A stretch of 64,000 nt of DNA, from NCBI GenBank assembly GCA_019279435.1, contig JAAALK010000286.1:37943712-38007711 (forward strand). The letters are read 5' to 3'. This DNA comes from Zizania palustris (Eukaryota > Streptophyta > Magnoliopsida > Poales > Poaceae). This document shows, in pieces, positions 20,925 through 30,979 of the stretch; position 1 is the first letter of the stretch, and each line of letters opens with the position of its first letter. The translations under genes were made by a program, and so were the position numbers. Under the pieces are notes generated by a model that was not told where the DNA came from, did no database searches, and saw only the letters and a list, made by a program, of their open reading frames with translations.

Positions 20925-23900
20925 TGTAGCGCCCGAATTTAATAAAACCTAGACTTTATTGAAATTCCATAGAAAATCAATAATCACAAGATGTTCATCA
21001 CACGACGACGCACATATGTCAAACATTCGTGGCTCGCAGACCACATTATTACACAAGTGTTAAAATAAAAAGAAACTATGAAAATACTAAACTCAATGAA
21101 CATTTTCTCTAGGGTCGCTTCCTTGACTAGGTCGCTACTCCAGACCATCCTCATCGTAGTACGCCTCTGTAGTGGTTTGTCCAACTGGTGAGTACAAACG
21201 TACTCAATAAGCCACCGAGAAATGCAATGATAATGTAAGGTAATAACCAAGGGAAGTAATGGCTAAAAATGCGGAAAAGTACATTTTTGTCTTGCAACCT
21301 TTAATGTGAGTTAGGTTTATTCATACAAAATATTTATATCATGGATGATGCACCATCTTCTAACTCGAGGAGTACAGTTAGCCCTCTTCGCTCGACAGTC
21401 CTTACATGCCCAATCAATCATGCAACACTTCTCAAACATACACTAACAGTGGGATGTCACTCCACTCGCCATTGACCGTGGGCTTAGCTTTTTGAAAAGA
21501 TTTAATTCTAATCAGAGGTGTGCCACTGTACCCAGAAGGTACTCATTCCCGCACACCGTAGTGTGTTCAATGACCCAAGTCACAGGAACTCATGCCGAAA
21601 CCGTTAGCATGAATCGCTCCAACTCAATGACACACACTATAGGTTTTGCCGGCGTGCCGACGCACCGGACCAACGTCACGCCCTCTTTTGTGCCACATGG
21701 CCCAAGCCACCTGCAGGTGCTTTTTGCCCCTCTCCATATAGTGCCTCAGGTTGGAACGACCTATACCTCTAGTTAAGACTTACCCACTAGACTTGTGGTT
21801 GGTACGGAAGTGCTTTGCGATGAATCCCACAGACTGGTCGATAGCATGGCTTGGGTTTGCACATCAAGGTTGGGGATCAGATAAATATAATGTAGGGTTA
21901 TTCATTTGACTAATGCAAATATAACCTATGAGTTTTAGCGATATTTAATTAAAAACTGGGTTCAATATGCTCAAAATGGGGTTGGTGACTTGCCTTGTTC
22001 AGTGAAAGTAGAAGGGTGCGCTTCGGGAAAATACTCAGGCTCTTCAACGGCGTCATAATCTTTACGGTACACAAAACGAGAAATAACAATCAATTAAAAC
22101 AATATGAAATCACAATACAAGCATTAGATTTTATTGGGCAAAGATGAAGAGAATCAAAAGATGAAGCTTCTGAAATTAAAATGGAAATTTTTAGAGTTAA
22201 TTTAAGGGAGTTATGAATTTTTGAAGTTATAATATGATTTCTTCAACTTTTACTTTTAGTCCTAATTAAATAATGTAAAATGTTTAGTATAAACATATAA
22301 ATTTTATTGGATAAACCTGAAGATAACAAGAATACAAGTTTTTTGAAGTTGGAATGGTAATTTTAGAGTTAATTCCAAGGAGTTATGAATTTTTGAAGCT
22401 AGAAAATGATTTCTTCAATTTATTTTAATCCTAATTAAGTAATATAAAATATCCAGTGTAAACATATACATTTTATTGGATGAACATGAATATAATAAAA
22501 ATATAAACTTTCTGAAATTTGAATGGTCAAATTTGGAGTTAATTTGAGCAAGATATGAATTTCTAAAGTTTAAATCAATTTTTGGAATTTATTTTAAATC
22601 CTAATTCAAACTTCGGTCCACGGTGGACTGGGTTCACGACACAATGCTGTGAGCCGGTGGGCTTTAAGTGAAAATGAACGGTTGAGATCACTCAGTACCC
22701 CTTCATTCATATCAAGCAGCCAGGATTAAACCTCTTATGCGATATAATTACAGCCATTCGATCGCGATCGTGTGGTTGTGGTGAGATCTGACACGGCACA
22801 GGGTAATTACCTGTGCCGGTCATCTTCTCTAGTGATGACCGATGATGGTGGTGGGCCTAGCGGCAGCAGTGATGGCTAGGACGGTGAACTAAAGCTAGAA
22901 ACGGAATCATGGCAACGAGGGGATCACGAGGGTACCAGTGGGGTGGTTTGGGGTCGATGGGGCGAGGCCGGCGACGAGCGGGGCGGTGGGGAAGTCTCGT
23001 GTCCTTATCGGTGATGGGGGTTCCGGCGACGAGGGGCTCGAGCGAAGTGGGGGCCGAGGTCGGGGAGGCGACAGCGGTCCTGAAGAGGGGGCCGACGACG
23101 ACAAAGGCAAACTCCGGCGAGCGGCGGCTAGAGGCAGGACAGAGGGGCGGCACAAAAACAACACTGAGGTGCTCGATTCTGGCGAGGGAAGGCAATTGAG
23201 GGGTGTGATGCTCGTGGTGTGCCGAGGGGGTCCTTTTATAGTATTCCGGTGATGGCGAACGGTGGCGCAAAAAGGGGAGCCGATGGATAAAACCCATTTA
23301 CGCCTGCGAGGTTTAACTCGGCTAATTGCTGCGCTCTGGGGCTTAACGGCGAGGGAATCCGAGGGTAATCAAGTGCCGGCATTATGGGGATTAACTTTCC
23401 AGCGTTAAGCGGGTCTCGGGACCACGACGGAGGCACTCAGGCATTACAGCGGTGGCTGGGGATCTCGGGAGCGCGAGGTTGAAGACGACTGACAGGGGGC
23501 TCCACTCATCAGCGAGAACGAGAGGGCGCGACGGTTAATGGTCGGCGCTAATAGGTGGTGCCTATGCTTGTGTTGAGGGGGGTGGCTGACAGGTGAGCCT
23601 CTGGCTCGGGTGCGAGGCCGAGCGCACTGACAGGCAGGGCCCGCTTGTCCGATAGAGGGCGGCGTGAGGGATAGGTTGGGCCTGCCGGGGAGAGAGAAAG
23701 GGAAGGGGAGCGGCTCAATACTGTTTAAATTCATTTATGAATAAAAATACTTGCTGAAAATAGTTTAAAAATTCTGAGCTAGCAGCAAATGTTGGAAAAA
23801 TTTGTAAAAATTCTCAGAATTGTATCTTGGTCTTAGGAACACAATATAAATGAGAATCAAATTTAATTATTTCCTAGGAAAATATTTTTTTTCTGAATTT

Positions 23901-23930
23901 ACTTATCTCTTGAAAATTTGGGATGTTACA
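20925..23930 (-). repeat. Right gypsy LTR (5' LTR of INT2), chimeric
   Basis: TGTAGCGCCC at 20925 to GGATGTTACA at 23930, about 3.0 kb. The first 0.9 kb closely follows the middle LTR. At 21838 (actggtc|gatagcatgg) about 275 bp are skipped, and from there it follows the second subfamily seen at 3216-4356. A minus-strand TATA box is near 23232-23241 (rc ccttttatag). Next to it, 23931 starts copia RT coding sequence. Confidence 0.87.
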
Positions 23931-25216
23931 ACGTTGATGGAAATGTTCACATCTATAAGGCACAATTGGTGGCGAAAGGTTTCAGATAGATTCAAGGTGT
24001 TGATTATGATGAAACATTTTTGCCCGTCGTTATGCTTAAGTCTATTCTGATCATCCTAGCGATTGCCGCATTTTATGATTATGAGATATGGAAAATGGAT
24101 GTCAAGATAACTTTCCATAATGGAAACCTAAGTGATGATGTGTACATGACACAGCTTGAAGGTCTTGACAGTCCGGAAAATGCTAGGAAAGTTTGCAAGT
24201 TACTAAAGTCCATTTATGAATTGAAGCAAGCTTCTCGAAGTTGGAATCTTCACTTTGATGAGGTAGTCAAAGGGTTTGGCTTCATCAAGAACGAAGAAGA
24301 GACTTGTGTTTACAAAAAGTCTAGTGGGAGCTCACTTGTGTTTCTTGAATGCTGTCAAGACTTCACTGAAAAATAGTTTTTCGATGAAATATCTTGGAGA
24401 GGCCACATACATTTTGGGCATAAAGATCTATAGAGATAGATCGAAACAGTTAATTGGATTAAGCCAAAGTATGTACATTGACAAGGTTTTGAAATGGTTC
24501 AAAATGCAAAATTCTAAGAAAGGTTTTCCGCCAATGTCACATAGTATTTCTCTTTGTAAGACTCAGTGTATGCCATGTTGTGTACATGCCCAGATGTGTC
24601 ATATACTATAAGTGTTACAAGCAGGTACCAATCGAACCTGGGTGAAAGTTATTGGGCTGTAGTAAATAGTATCCTCAAGTACTTGAGAAGGACTGAGGAA
24701 ATGTTCCTAGAATACGGTGGTGAAGAGGAGCTCGTTGTAAGTGGTTACACAGATGCTAGCTTTCAAACCGATAAAGATGATTCTCGATCGTAATCTGGTT
24801 TTGTGTTATGCATCAATAGAGGGGCAGTGAGTTGGAAGAGTTCCAAGCAAGAGACGATGACCGATTCTACAACAGAAGCTGAGTATATTGCTGCTTCAAA
24901 AGCTGCGAAGGAGGTCGTTTGGATCAAAAAGTTTGTTTCTGAGCTGGGTGTTGTTCCTAGTGTGTCCAGTCTAGTGGACCTCTATTGTGATAATAGTGGT
25001 GCCATTGTGGAAGCCAAGGATCCTAGATCACACTAGAAGTCCAAACAAATACTTCAGCGATATCACCTGATCCGCGAGATCATTGAGAGAGGTGATTTGA
25101 AGATTTGAAAGGTGCACACGAATTTGAACATGGCGGATCCGTTGACGAAGCCTCTTCCACATCCCAAGCATGAGGCACATATGAGCTTCATGGGGTTTAG
25201 ATACTTGCGTGAGTGA
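23931..25216 (+). pseudogene. Copia copy 1 RT-RNase H, active site deleted
   Basis: RT begins inside the finger domain (HIYKAQLVAKGF, DYDETFLPVV) and has WKMDVKITFHNG, the first catalytic Asp block. At 24340 the reading passes from SSLVF directly to LNAVKTSLKNSFSMKYL. Copy 2 still has about 50 extra bases here that encode ILYVDDILLI, so copy 1 has lost the YVDD active site and shifted frame. RNase H follows: SGYTDASFQTDKDDS, SSKQETMTDSTTEAEYIAAS, YCDNSGAI, and the typical C-terminus MADPLTKPLPHPKHEAH. A TAA breaks DSRS-SGFVL at 24791-24793. Confidence 0.88.
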
Positions 25217-26130
25217 GTCATGTGTATGTGGAAGATGCTAGTAGATTCTATGCTAATGTATGAGGATAATTGTTATCTTGTTCCTTGAATAAATGTTGTA
25301 TGCATTTAATTAATGAGTCTGACTTGTTATGTGAAACTATTTGCTTTGTGACAATGTTGTTCAAAAGGGTCCCTAATCTTGTCATCATGTGAGACAATGA
25401 TGACACATGGATTAGCACACCCGACTAATTGATGGTTGTGTTTCGCAGATCATAGACATAGAGATGTCAAATCAGTGATGTGGACACATGTTAGTGAACA
25501 TGGTGTTGGACAAACCCACTTGAGATACTGTTGAGATTGTTATTGTAATGTGCCAACAATTGTCATCTCAAATGGTGTACCTGCAGAGTCCTTGGACCTG
25601 AGATCGTCATTTGATTCTAGAATACGTAGTGACACACTTAGATGCTTCCTAACGCTATTACGTAACAGGGTAGTAATAAGGGTTGTTTTCAGGTGTGTTG
25701 TGAAACATGCCTTGGGATGTGAGCGGTCAAGATGGAATTTACCCCTCCTAATAACAGGAGAGTCGTCTCTGGGCCCCTCGAGGTATTGGATTGGAAAAGT
25801 GCATGACCATGCCACTATGACTAAGGAGTTAGTCATGATTTGAATCTGATACTTGATCGAGTGAAATGTCGAGCTTACCAGCAAGGGTGGCACATATCTC
25901 GCCTTGAGCTTGACTGACGGAGTGTGGTAAAGGGACTAGTGCTTGAGTATATCAAGGTTCATGAAAATTTGATTTTGTATGCTTTCGGGGGTCAATATGT
26001 GCTGCTAGGTATCACTATTGATCAGTGAGTCAGAAACGGTTTCCGGTGAACAACTGTTAGTGTATGAACATATCTGGTCACACACTTAAGGGGATGGATT
26101 AAAAACATGCAAAGAATTGGTTCTTATGAT
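25217..26130 (+). other. Copia copy 1 spacer between pol and PPT
   Basis: About 0.9 kb without a recognisable gene. It is matched on the opposite strand by 27484-28349 of copy 2. Open frames inside it occur in both copies but without family motifs. Confidence 0.65.
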
Positions 26131-26140
26131 AGTGGGAGAT

Positions 26141-26669
26141 TGAAGGATATGCCCAAGAAAATTCTGTGGATTGGAAGTTCCGATAGATAGTATCGGAAGT
26201 TCCGATTATTATCTGGTCTCGATACAGAGAGCAAATGTTACTTCAGGAAGTTCTGATATGGTATCGGAAGTTCCGATGAGCCAGAAGTTTCGATTTTGAA
26301 TCGGGGAATTTTTGTACTGATCAGAAGTTCCGATATGGTATCGGAAGTTCTGAGGTGGGCGATAACGGATTGGATCTATTGCGTGTCGTACTGTATCAGG
26401 AGACCTAAAATACTTGTCGGAAGTTCCAATCTAGGATCGGATGTTCCAACGTGTGCAAACAGATTGGATTTGTTATGATTTTATGGATTTCGATATGAGC
26501 ACGACCAAGGGGCCCTCAGTGCTATAAAATGAGAGGAGCACATCTTGGAGCAAGCAATAATCCTAGATTAGACATAGCCACCCAAGAGTTCTTTCCTTCC
26601 TTTCTTGATCTCAATTGTTGAGATCAAGGATCCCCGCCTCTCACGTGCGGTGCTAGCATGCTACCGTGG
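26141..26669 (+). repeat. Copia copy 1 3' LTR, interrupted
   Basis: 529 bp from TGAAGGATATG to CGTGG, where copy 2 begins. Copy 2's own LTR shows that about 300 bp of LTR should follow. TATA box at 26523-26529 (tataaaa). Confidence 0.88.
26165..26460 (+). promoter_or_regulatory. Palindromic GGAAGTTCC motif array in copia LTR U3
   Basis: Nine variants of tcGGAAgTTCCga lie between the LTR start and 26460, several in pairs separated by GATATGGTAT-like spacers. The nearest is about 60-100 bp upstream of the TATA box at 26523. Each unit is a 13-bp interrupted palindrome. The same array is in the LTR of copy 2 (27180-27460). Position upstream of the TATA suggests protein-binding sites; the factor is unknown. 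Confidence 0.6.
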
Positions 26670-27483
26670 TGTTGGGGAATAGAGGATCTACACTAGATGG
26701 TAAATTCAAAATTTTACACCCTAGGCCCAAGTCTCATGCGCATGTGAGATCATAGATCGGTACCTTCTAGCACACAACGCGCTAGGTGCAGTGGAAGAAA
26801 ATGTTGGAGCAGCACCTCAAGCCTCTCCTCACTTCGTCCTTTCCGTCCTTCGCCGATCTGATCAATGAAGATGATGTAGTCGTTCTCATGTAGACGTTCA
26901 TGAGTATTTCTATTAGAGCAACACCTCCACGGAGTCCACACGTACAGGGATGGAGTACCTCCCACGGCAGCGTGGTAGCACTACATGTGAGAGATGGGGA
27001 TCCTTGACCTCAACGTTTGAGATCAATAAGGGGAGGAGAGAACTCTTGGGTGGCTAGGTCTAATCTAGTCTTATTGCTTGCCCCAAGACGTCCTCCTCCT
27101 CACCTTATATAAGGCTGAGAGCCCCTTGGTCGTGCTCATCCTGAAACCCTAAAAGTCGTAACAAATCCAATCTGTTTGCCCACGTCGGAACTTCCGATAG
27201 GGTATATTAGGTCTCCTGATACAGTACGACACGCAACAGATCCAATCTGTTATTGCCCAGCTCGGAACTTCCGATACCATATCGGAACTTCCGATTAGTA
27301 CAAAATTCCCTGATTCCGAATCGGAACTTTTGACTCGTAGGAACTTCTGATATCATATAGGAACTTCTGAAGCAACATTTGCTCTCTGTATCGAGACCAG
27401 AAAATAGCCGAAACTTCCGATACTTCCTATCAAAACTTCCAATACACGAAATTTTCTTGGAATTTTCTTGGGCATATCCTTCA
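26670..27483 (-). repeat. Copia copy 2 3' LTR, complete
   Basis: 814 bp. Plus strand begins TGTTGGGGAATAG and ends CATATCCTTCA. Minus-strand TATA (TTATATAAGG) at about 27104-27113. The PPT equivalent tgagagag (rc) is adjacent at 27484. It includes the palindromic motif array. Confidence 0.9.
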
Positions 27484-28349
27484 CTCTCTCACTTGCCCAA
27501 GAACCAAATTTTTACATGTTTTTAATACTTCCCCTTAAGTGCGTGACCCGATAGGTTCATACACTAACGATTGTTCACGGAAACTATTTTCAACTCACTG
27601 ATCAATAGTGGTACCGAGCAGCACATATTGACCACCGACATCGTACAAAATCGAATTTTCATGAACCCTGATATACTCAAGGCGAGATATGTGCCACCCT
27701 TGGCGGTTAACTTGACATTTTCACTCGATCAAGTATTGGATTCAAATCATGACTAACTCCTTAGTCATAGTGGCATGGCCATGCACTTTTCTAATCCAAT
27801 ACCTCAAGGGGCCCTGAGACGACTCTCCCGTTATTAGGAGGGGTAAATTTCATCTTGACCGCTTATATCCGAAGACATGTTTCACAACACACCTGAAAAC
27901 AACCCTTATCACTAACCTGTTACGAAATAGCGTTAGGAAGCATCTAAGTGTGTCACTACGCATTCTAGAATAAAATGACAATCTCAGGTCCAAGGACTCA
28001 GGTACACCATTTGAGATGACAACTGTTGTACATAACAATCTCAGTAGTATCTCAATTGGGCTTGTCCAAACCCCATATTCACCAACATGTGTCCACATCA
28101 CTGATTGACATCTCTATGTCCATGATCTGTGAAACACAATCATCAATCAATCGGATGTGCTAATACATGTATTATCACTGTCCCATATGATGACAAGATT
28201 AGGGATCCTTTTGAACAACATCGTCATAAAGCAAATAGTTTCACATAACAAGTCATACTTATTAATTAAATACAAATGATATTTATTCAAGGAACAAGAT
28301 AACAATTAGCCTCATACATTAACATAGACTCTACTAGCATCTTCCACAA
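27484..28349 (-). other. Copia copy 2 spacer between pol and LTR
   Basis: Noncoding internal 3' part, inverted counterpart of 25217-26130. I see no gene in it. Confidence 0.65.
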
Positions 28350-28874
28350 ACACATGACTCACTCACGCAAGTATCTAATACCCATGGAGCTCATATGCGC
28401 CTCATGCTTGGGCTGTGGAAGAAGCTTCGTCAATGGATCTGCCATGTTCAAATCCATGTGCACCTTGCAAATCTTCACATCACCTTTCTCAATGATCTCG
28501 CAGATCAGGTGATATCGCCGAAGTATATGTTTGGACTTTTAGTGTGATCTAGGCTCCTTGGCTTGCGCAATGACACCACTATTATCACAATAGTGGTTCA
28601 CTTGACTGGATACACTAGGAACAACACTCAGCTCAGAAACAAACTTCCTGATCCAAACAGCCCCCTTCGCCGCTTCTGAAGCAGTGATATACTCATCTTC
28701 TGTTGTAGAATCGGCCACCGTCTCTTGCTTGGAACTCTTCCAAATCACTACGCCTCTATTGAGGTAGAACACAAAACTAGATTGCGATCGAGAATCATCT
28801 TTATCGGTCTGAAAGCTAGCATCCGTGTAACCACTTACAACGAGCTTATCTTCACCACCGTAAGCCAGGAACAT
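28350..28874 (-). pseudogene. Copia copy 2 RNase H
   Basis: 28539-28874 reads VVSGYTDASFQTDKDDSRSQS, then SSKQETVADSTTEDEYITASEAAK (the acidic RNase H residues are present) and YCDNSGVIAQA. A stop after EPRSH interrupts; homology continues to MADPLTKLLPQPKHEAH near 28400-28450 and stops near 28360. Several RNase H residues agree with copy 1. Confidence 0.82.
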
Positions 28875-29537
28875 TTCCTCAGTTCTTCTAAAGTACTTGA
28901 GGATACTCTTTACTACAGCCTAATGACTTTCACCCAAGTTCGATTGGTACTTGCTCGTAACACTTAGAGAATATGACACATCTGGGCGTGTACATAGCAT
29001 GGCATACATGATAGATCCCATTGCAGAGGCATACAGGATCACACTCATCTTCTCTTGCTCATCAGTGTCACAACACACTGAGTCTTACTAAAAGAAATAC
29101 CATGTGACATCGGCAGAGAACCCTTCTTAGAATTCTACATTTTGAACCGTTTCAAAACCTTGTTAATGTACATACTTTGGCTTAATCCAATTAACCGTTT
29201 CGATCTATCTCTATATATCTTTATGCCCAAAATATATGCCGCCTCTCTAAGATATTTCATCGAAAAACTATTTTTCAGTGAAGTCTTGACCACATTCAAC
29301 AAAGGAATGTTGTTTTTGATCAACAATATGTCATCTACATATAGGATTAAAAACACAAGTGAGCTCCCACTAGACTTCTTGTAAACACAAGTTTTTTCTT
29401 CATTCTTGATGAAGCCAAACCCTTTGACTACCTCATCAAAACGAAGTTTCTAACTTTGAGAAGCTTGCTTCAATCCATAAATGGACTTTAGCAACTTACA
29501 AACTTTCCCAGCATTCCTCAAACCGTCAAGACCTTCA
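28875..29537 (-). pseudogene. Copia copy 2 RT C-terminal half with intact YVDD
   Basis: 29135-29356 reads ILYVDDILLIKNNIPLLNVV, SFSMKYLREAAYILGIKI and QSMYINKVLKRF. Upstream KVCKLLKSIYGLKQAS and FGFIKNEEKTCVYKKSS are in frame pieces with a stop. The N-terminal RT fingers and the first catalytic Asp block are missing because of the fusion at about 29537. Confidence 0.83.
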
Positions 29538-30799
29538 GTACACGCTTCTCATTTATATGACCCAAACGACAATACCAGACATAGGTGGTATTCAAATCAT
29601 TGAGTCGTTGTTTCTTAGTACTAATGTTATAAACATGTGCATCGTCAAGACTAAAAATATATAATCCATTCACTAATGGACAAACACCATAGAGCATGCC
29701 ATTCGAAAATATTGAACAACTCTTGTTCTTTATTACGAATTCAAAACCATCTTCCTCTAAACATGAAGAAGAGATAATGTTTCTGCCTAAGGCGAGAATA
29801 AAATAATGATTATTTAACTCCAAAACTATTCCTGACGGTAGCGACAGTGAATAAATGCTGTCGGCCAATGCTGCAACCTTTGCACCATTCCCGACACGGA
29901 TATCTAGCTCACCACTTGCACACTTTCTTACTCTACTCAGTCCATGCAATGATTTGTAAGTATGAATCATCGATCTGCTATCAAATACCCATGAATCATT
30001 TGGACGAGTAGCAACATTAATTTCAATAACATTAATACCTGAAGCGGAAGTCCCACTTCCCTTCTTATTCTTCTGCTCTTCCAAGTACACCTTACAATTG
30101 TGCTTCCAATGCCTAGGCTTGTGGCAATGGTGGCACACACCAGAGTTGGCAGGACTAGACTTGGACTTTTCAGCCAGTTTAGACTTTGCACTAGAGATCA
30201 CATCTGTAGTCTTAGCCTTTTTCCTCCTCCTCTTTTTGCCCTCATTCTAAACAACCATCACATGGTTTGGAGCCTTTCTGATACTTCCCTCAGCAGATTT
30301 TAGCATCCCATGCAACTCAGCTAGTGTCTTCTCCAGTCCAACCATGTTGTAATTCATGTTGAACGGCTCAAAGCTCAGTGGGAGCGACTGGAGAATGACA
30401 TCGACAGCGAGGTATGGATCCAGTGGAGTGCTCAGTCTCTCTAGAGTCTCTATGCAACCAATCATCTTGATCACATGAGGGCTCACTGGGCTCCCTTTAG
30501 CCAGCCTACTACCAAACAAGCATTTAGACACATTGTATCTTTCTGCCCTTGCTTGATCCTAAAACATGCCCTTAAGCCCTACGATCATATCGTAAGCATC
30601 ACGTTCCTCATACTATTTCTGAAACTGAGAGGACATGCAGGCAAGCATCAGGCAGCTCACATCCACGAAATCACTAGCATGCTTCTCATAAGCACGCTTA
30701 TCTGCTGCATAAGAATCCTCTCCTAGTTCATTAGGGTGAGGTTCCTCTAGAACATAATCATTTTTCTCTTGCTTGAGAACAATTCTCAAGTTTTGATAC
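29538..30799 (-). pseudogene. Copia copy 2 gag-protease-pre-integrase, truncated
   Basis: Gag starts in NLRIVLKQEKNDYVLEEP (N-terminus cut at 30799) and carries YEKHASDFVDVSCLM, then RLAKGSPVSPHVIKMIG. A TAG follows VMVV. The zinc knuckle is CHHCHKPRHWKHNC. The protease motif is WVFDSRSMIH (DSG has become DSR). The GAG-pre-integrase box is YVWYCRLGHINEKRV. The reading then runs straight into RT, so the integrase core is deleted. Confidence 0.83.
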
Positions 30800-30979
30800 T
30801 GTTGGACCAAAAAGGGCGACCAGAGGGGGGGGGGGGTGAATGGGAGATTTTAAAATTTTAGGAAAAAACTTTCCTTCTATTTTAACCACTGTCATCCGAG
30901 GAACAGGCTTCGAACACACCCTTCAGAGGTCTGTTTCGGAGGTATTTTACAGCTTCGAACACAGGCTTCGCAAAGGGTA
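30800..30979 (-). repeat. SIRE-a LTR fragment
   Basis: TGTTGGACCAAAAAGGGCGACC plus a run of G residues, then ggcttcgaacac motifs, matching the plus-strand start of the SIRE-c LTR (40270). It is inserted in copia copy 2 gag; GATAC (30795-30799) would be its left TSD. SIRE-b cuts it at 30980. Confidence 0.85.

Larger units (their letters stand above)
3216..23930 (-). mobile_element. Gypsy (Tekay-like chromovirus) array, LTR-INT1-LTR-INT2-LTR
   Basis: Three long LTRs (left copy ending 6534, middle 13616-16923, right 20925-23930) alternate with two internal regions, all in minus orientation. LTR termini are TGTAGCGCCC and GGGTGTTACA in plus-strand reading, an imperfect inverted repeat of about 10 bp. 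INT1 (6535-13615) has every domain plus a C-terminal chromodomain; INT2 (16924-20924) lacks everything after mid-RT. The domain order gag-PR-RT-RH-IN-chromodomain, the VFPEELPGMPP linker motif and the C-terminal chromodomain indicate a Tekay/Del-type chromovirus. At its right end the array abruptly abuts copia RT coding sequence (23931), so it inserted into that copia element. The left end is beyond the window. Confidence 0.85.
23931..26669 (+). mobile_element. Copia element copy 1, 5'-truncated
   Basis: Ty1/copia with RT and RNase H up to stop 25214-25216, then a 0.9-kb spacer, a PPT (agtgggaga, 26131-26139) and a 3' LTR starting TGAAGGATATGCCC at 26141. The gypsy array interrupts it on the left and copy 2 interrupts its LTR on the right at 26669/26670. 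LTR start and PPT resemble Angela/BARE- or Tork-type elements; I do not fix the lineage. Confidence 0.85.
26670..30799 (-). mobile_element. Copia element copy 2, opposite orientation, internally deleted
   Basis: Same family as copy 1. The 3' LTR (26670-27483) reads TGAAGGATATG... to ...CCCCAACA on the minus strand. Then come spacer, RNase H, RT, and a gag-protease segment joined directly to RT without integrase. The insertion site in copy 1's LTR corresponds to 26962-26966 of its own LTR (CCACG/CGTGG), giving likely TSD CGTGG (26665-26669). The 5' end is cut at 30799 by a SIRE LTR. Confidence 0.85.

Noticed and set aside
22857..23297. 146-codon minus-strand frame in the right gypsy LTR
   Set aside because: GC-rich part of an LTR, disrupted or unlike in the other LTRs; no known domain.
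26165..26460. Reading the palindrome array as heat-shock elements (ONSEN-like)
   Set aside because: Spacing is GAA-N-TTC, not GAA-NN-TTC, so it does not fit the heat-shock consensus.
30824..30838. Long G run as a G-quadruplex regulatory site
   Set aside because: A single homopolymer run at the LTR edge that varies in length between copies (also near 40297 and 49164); likely slippage-prone and assembly-sensitive.
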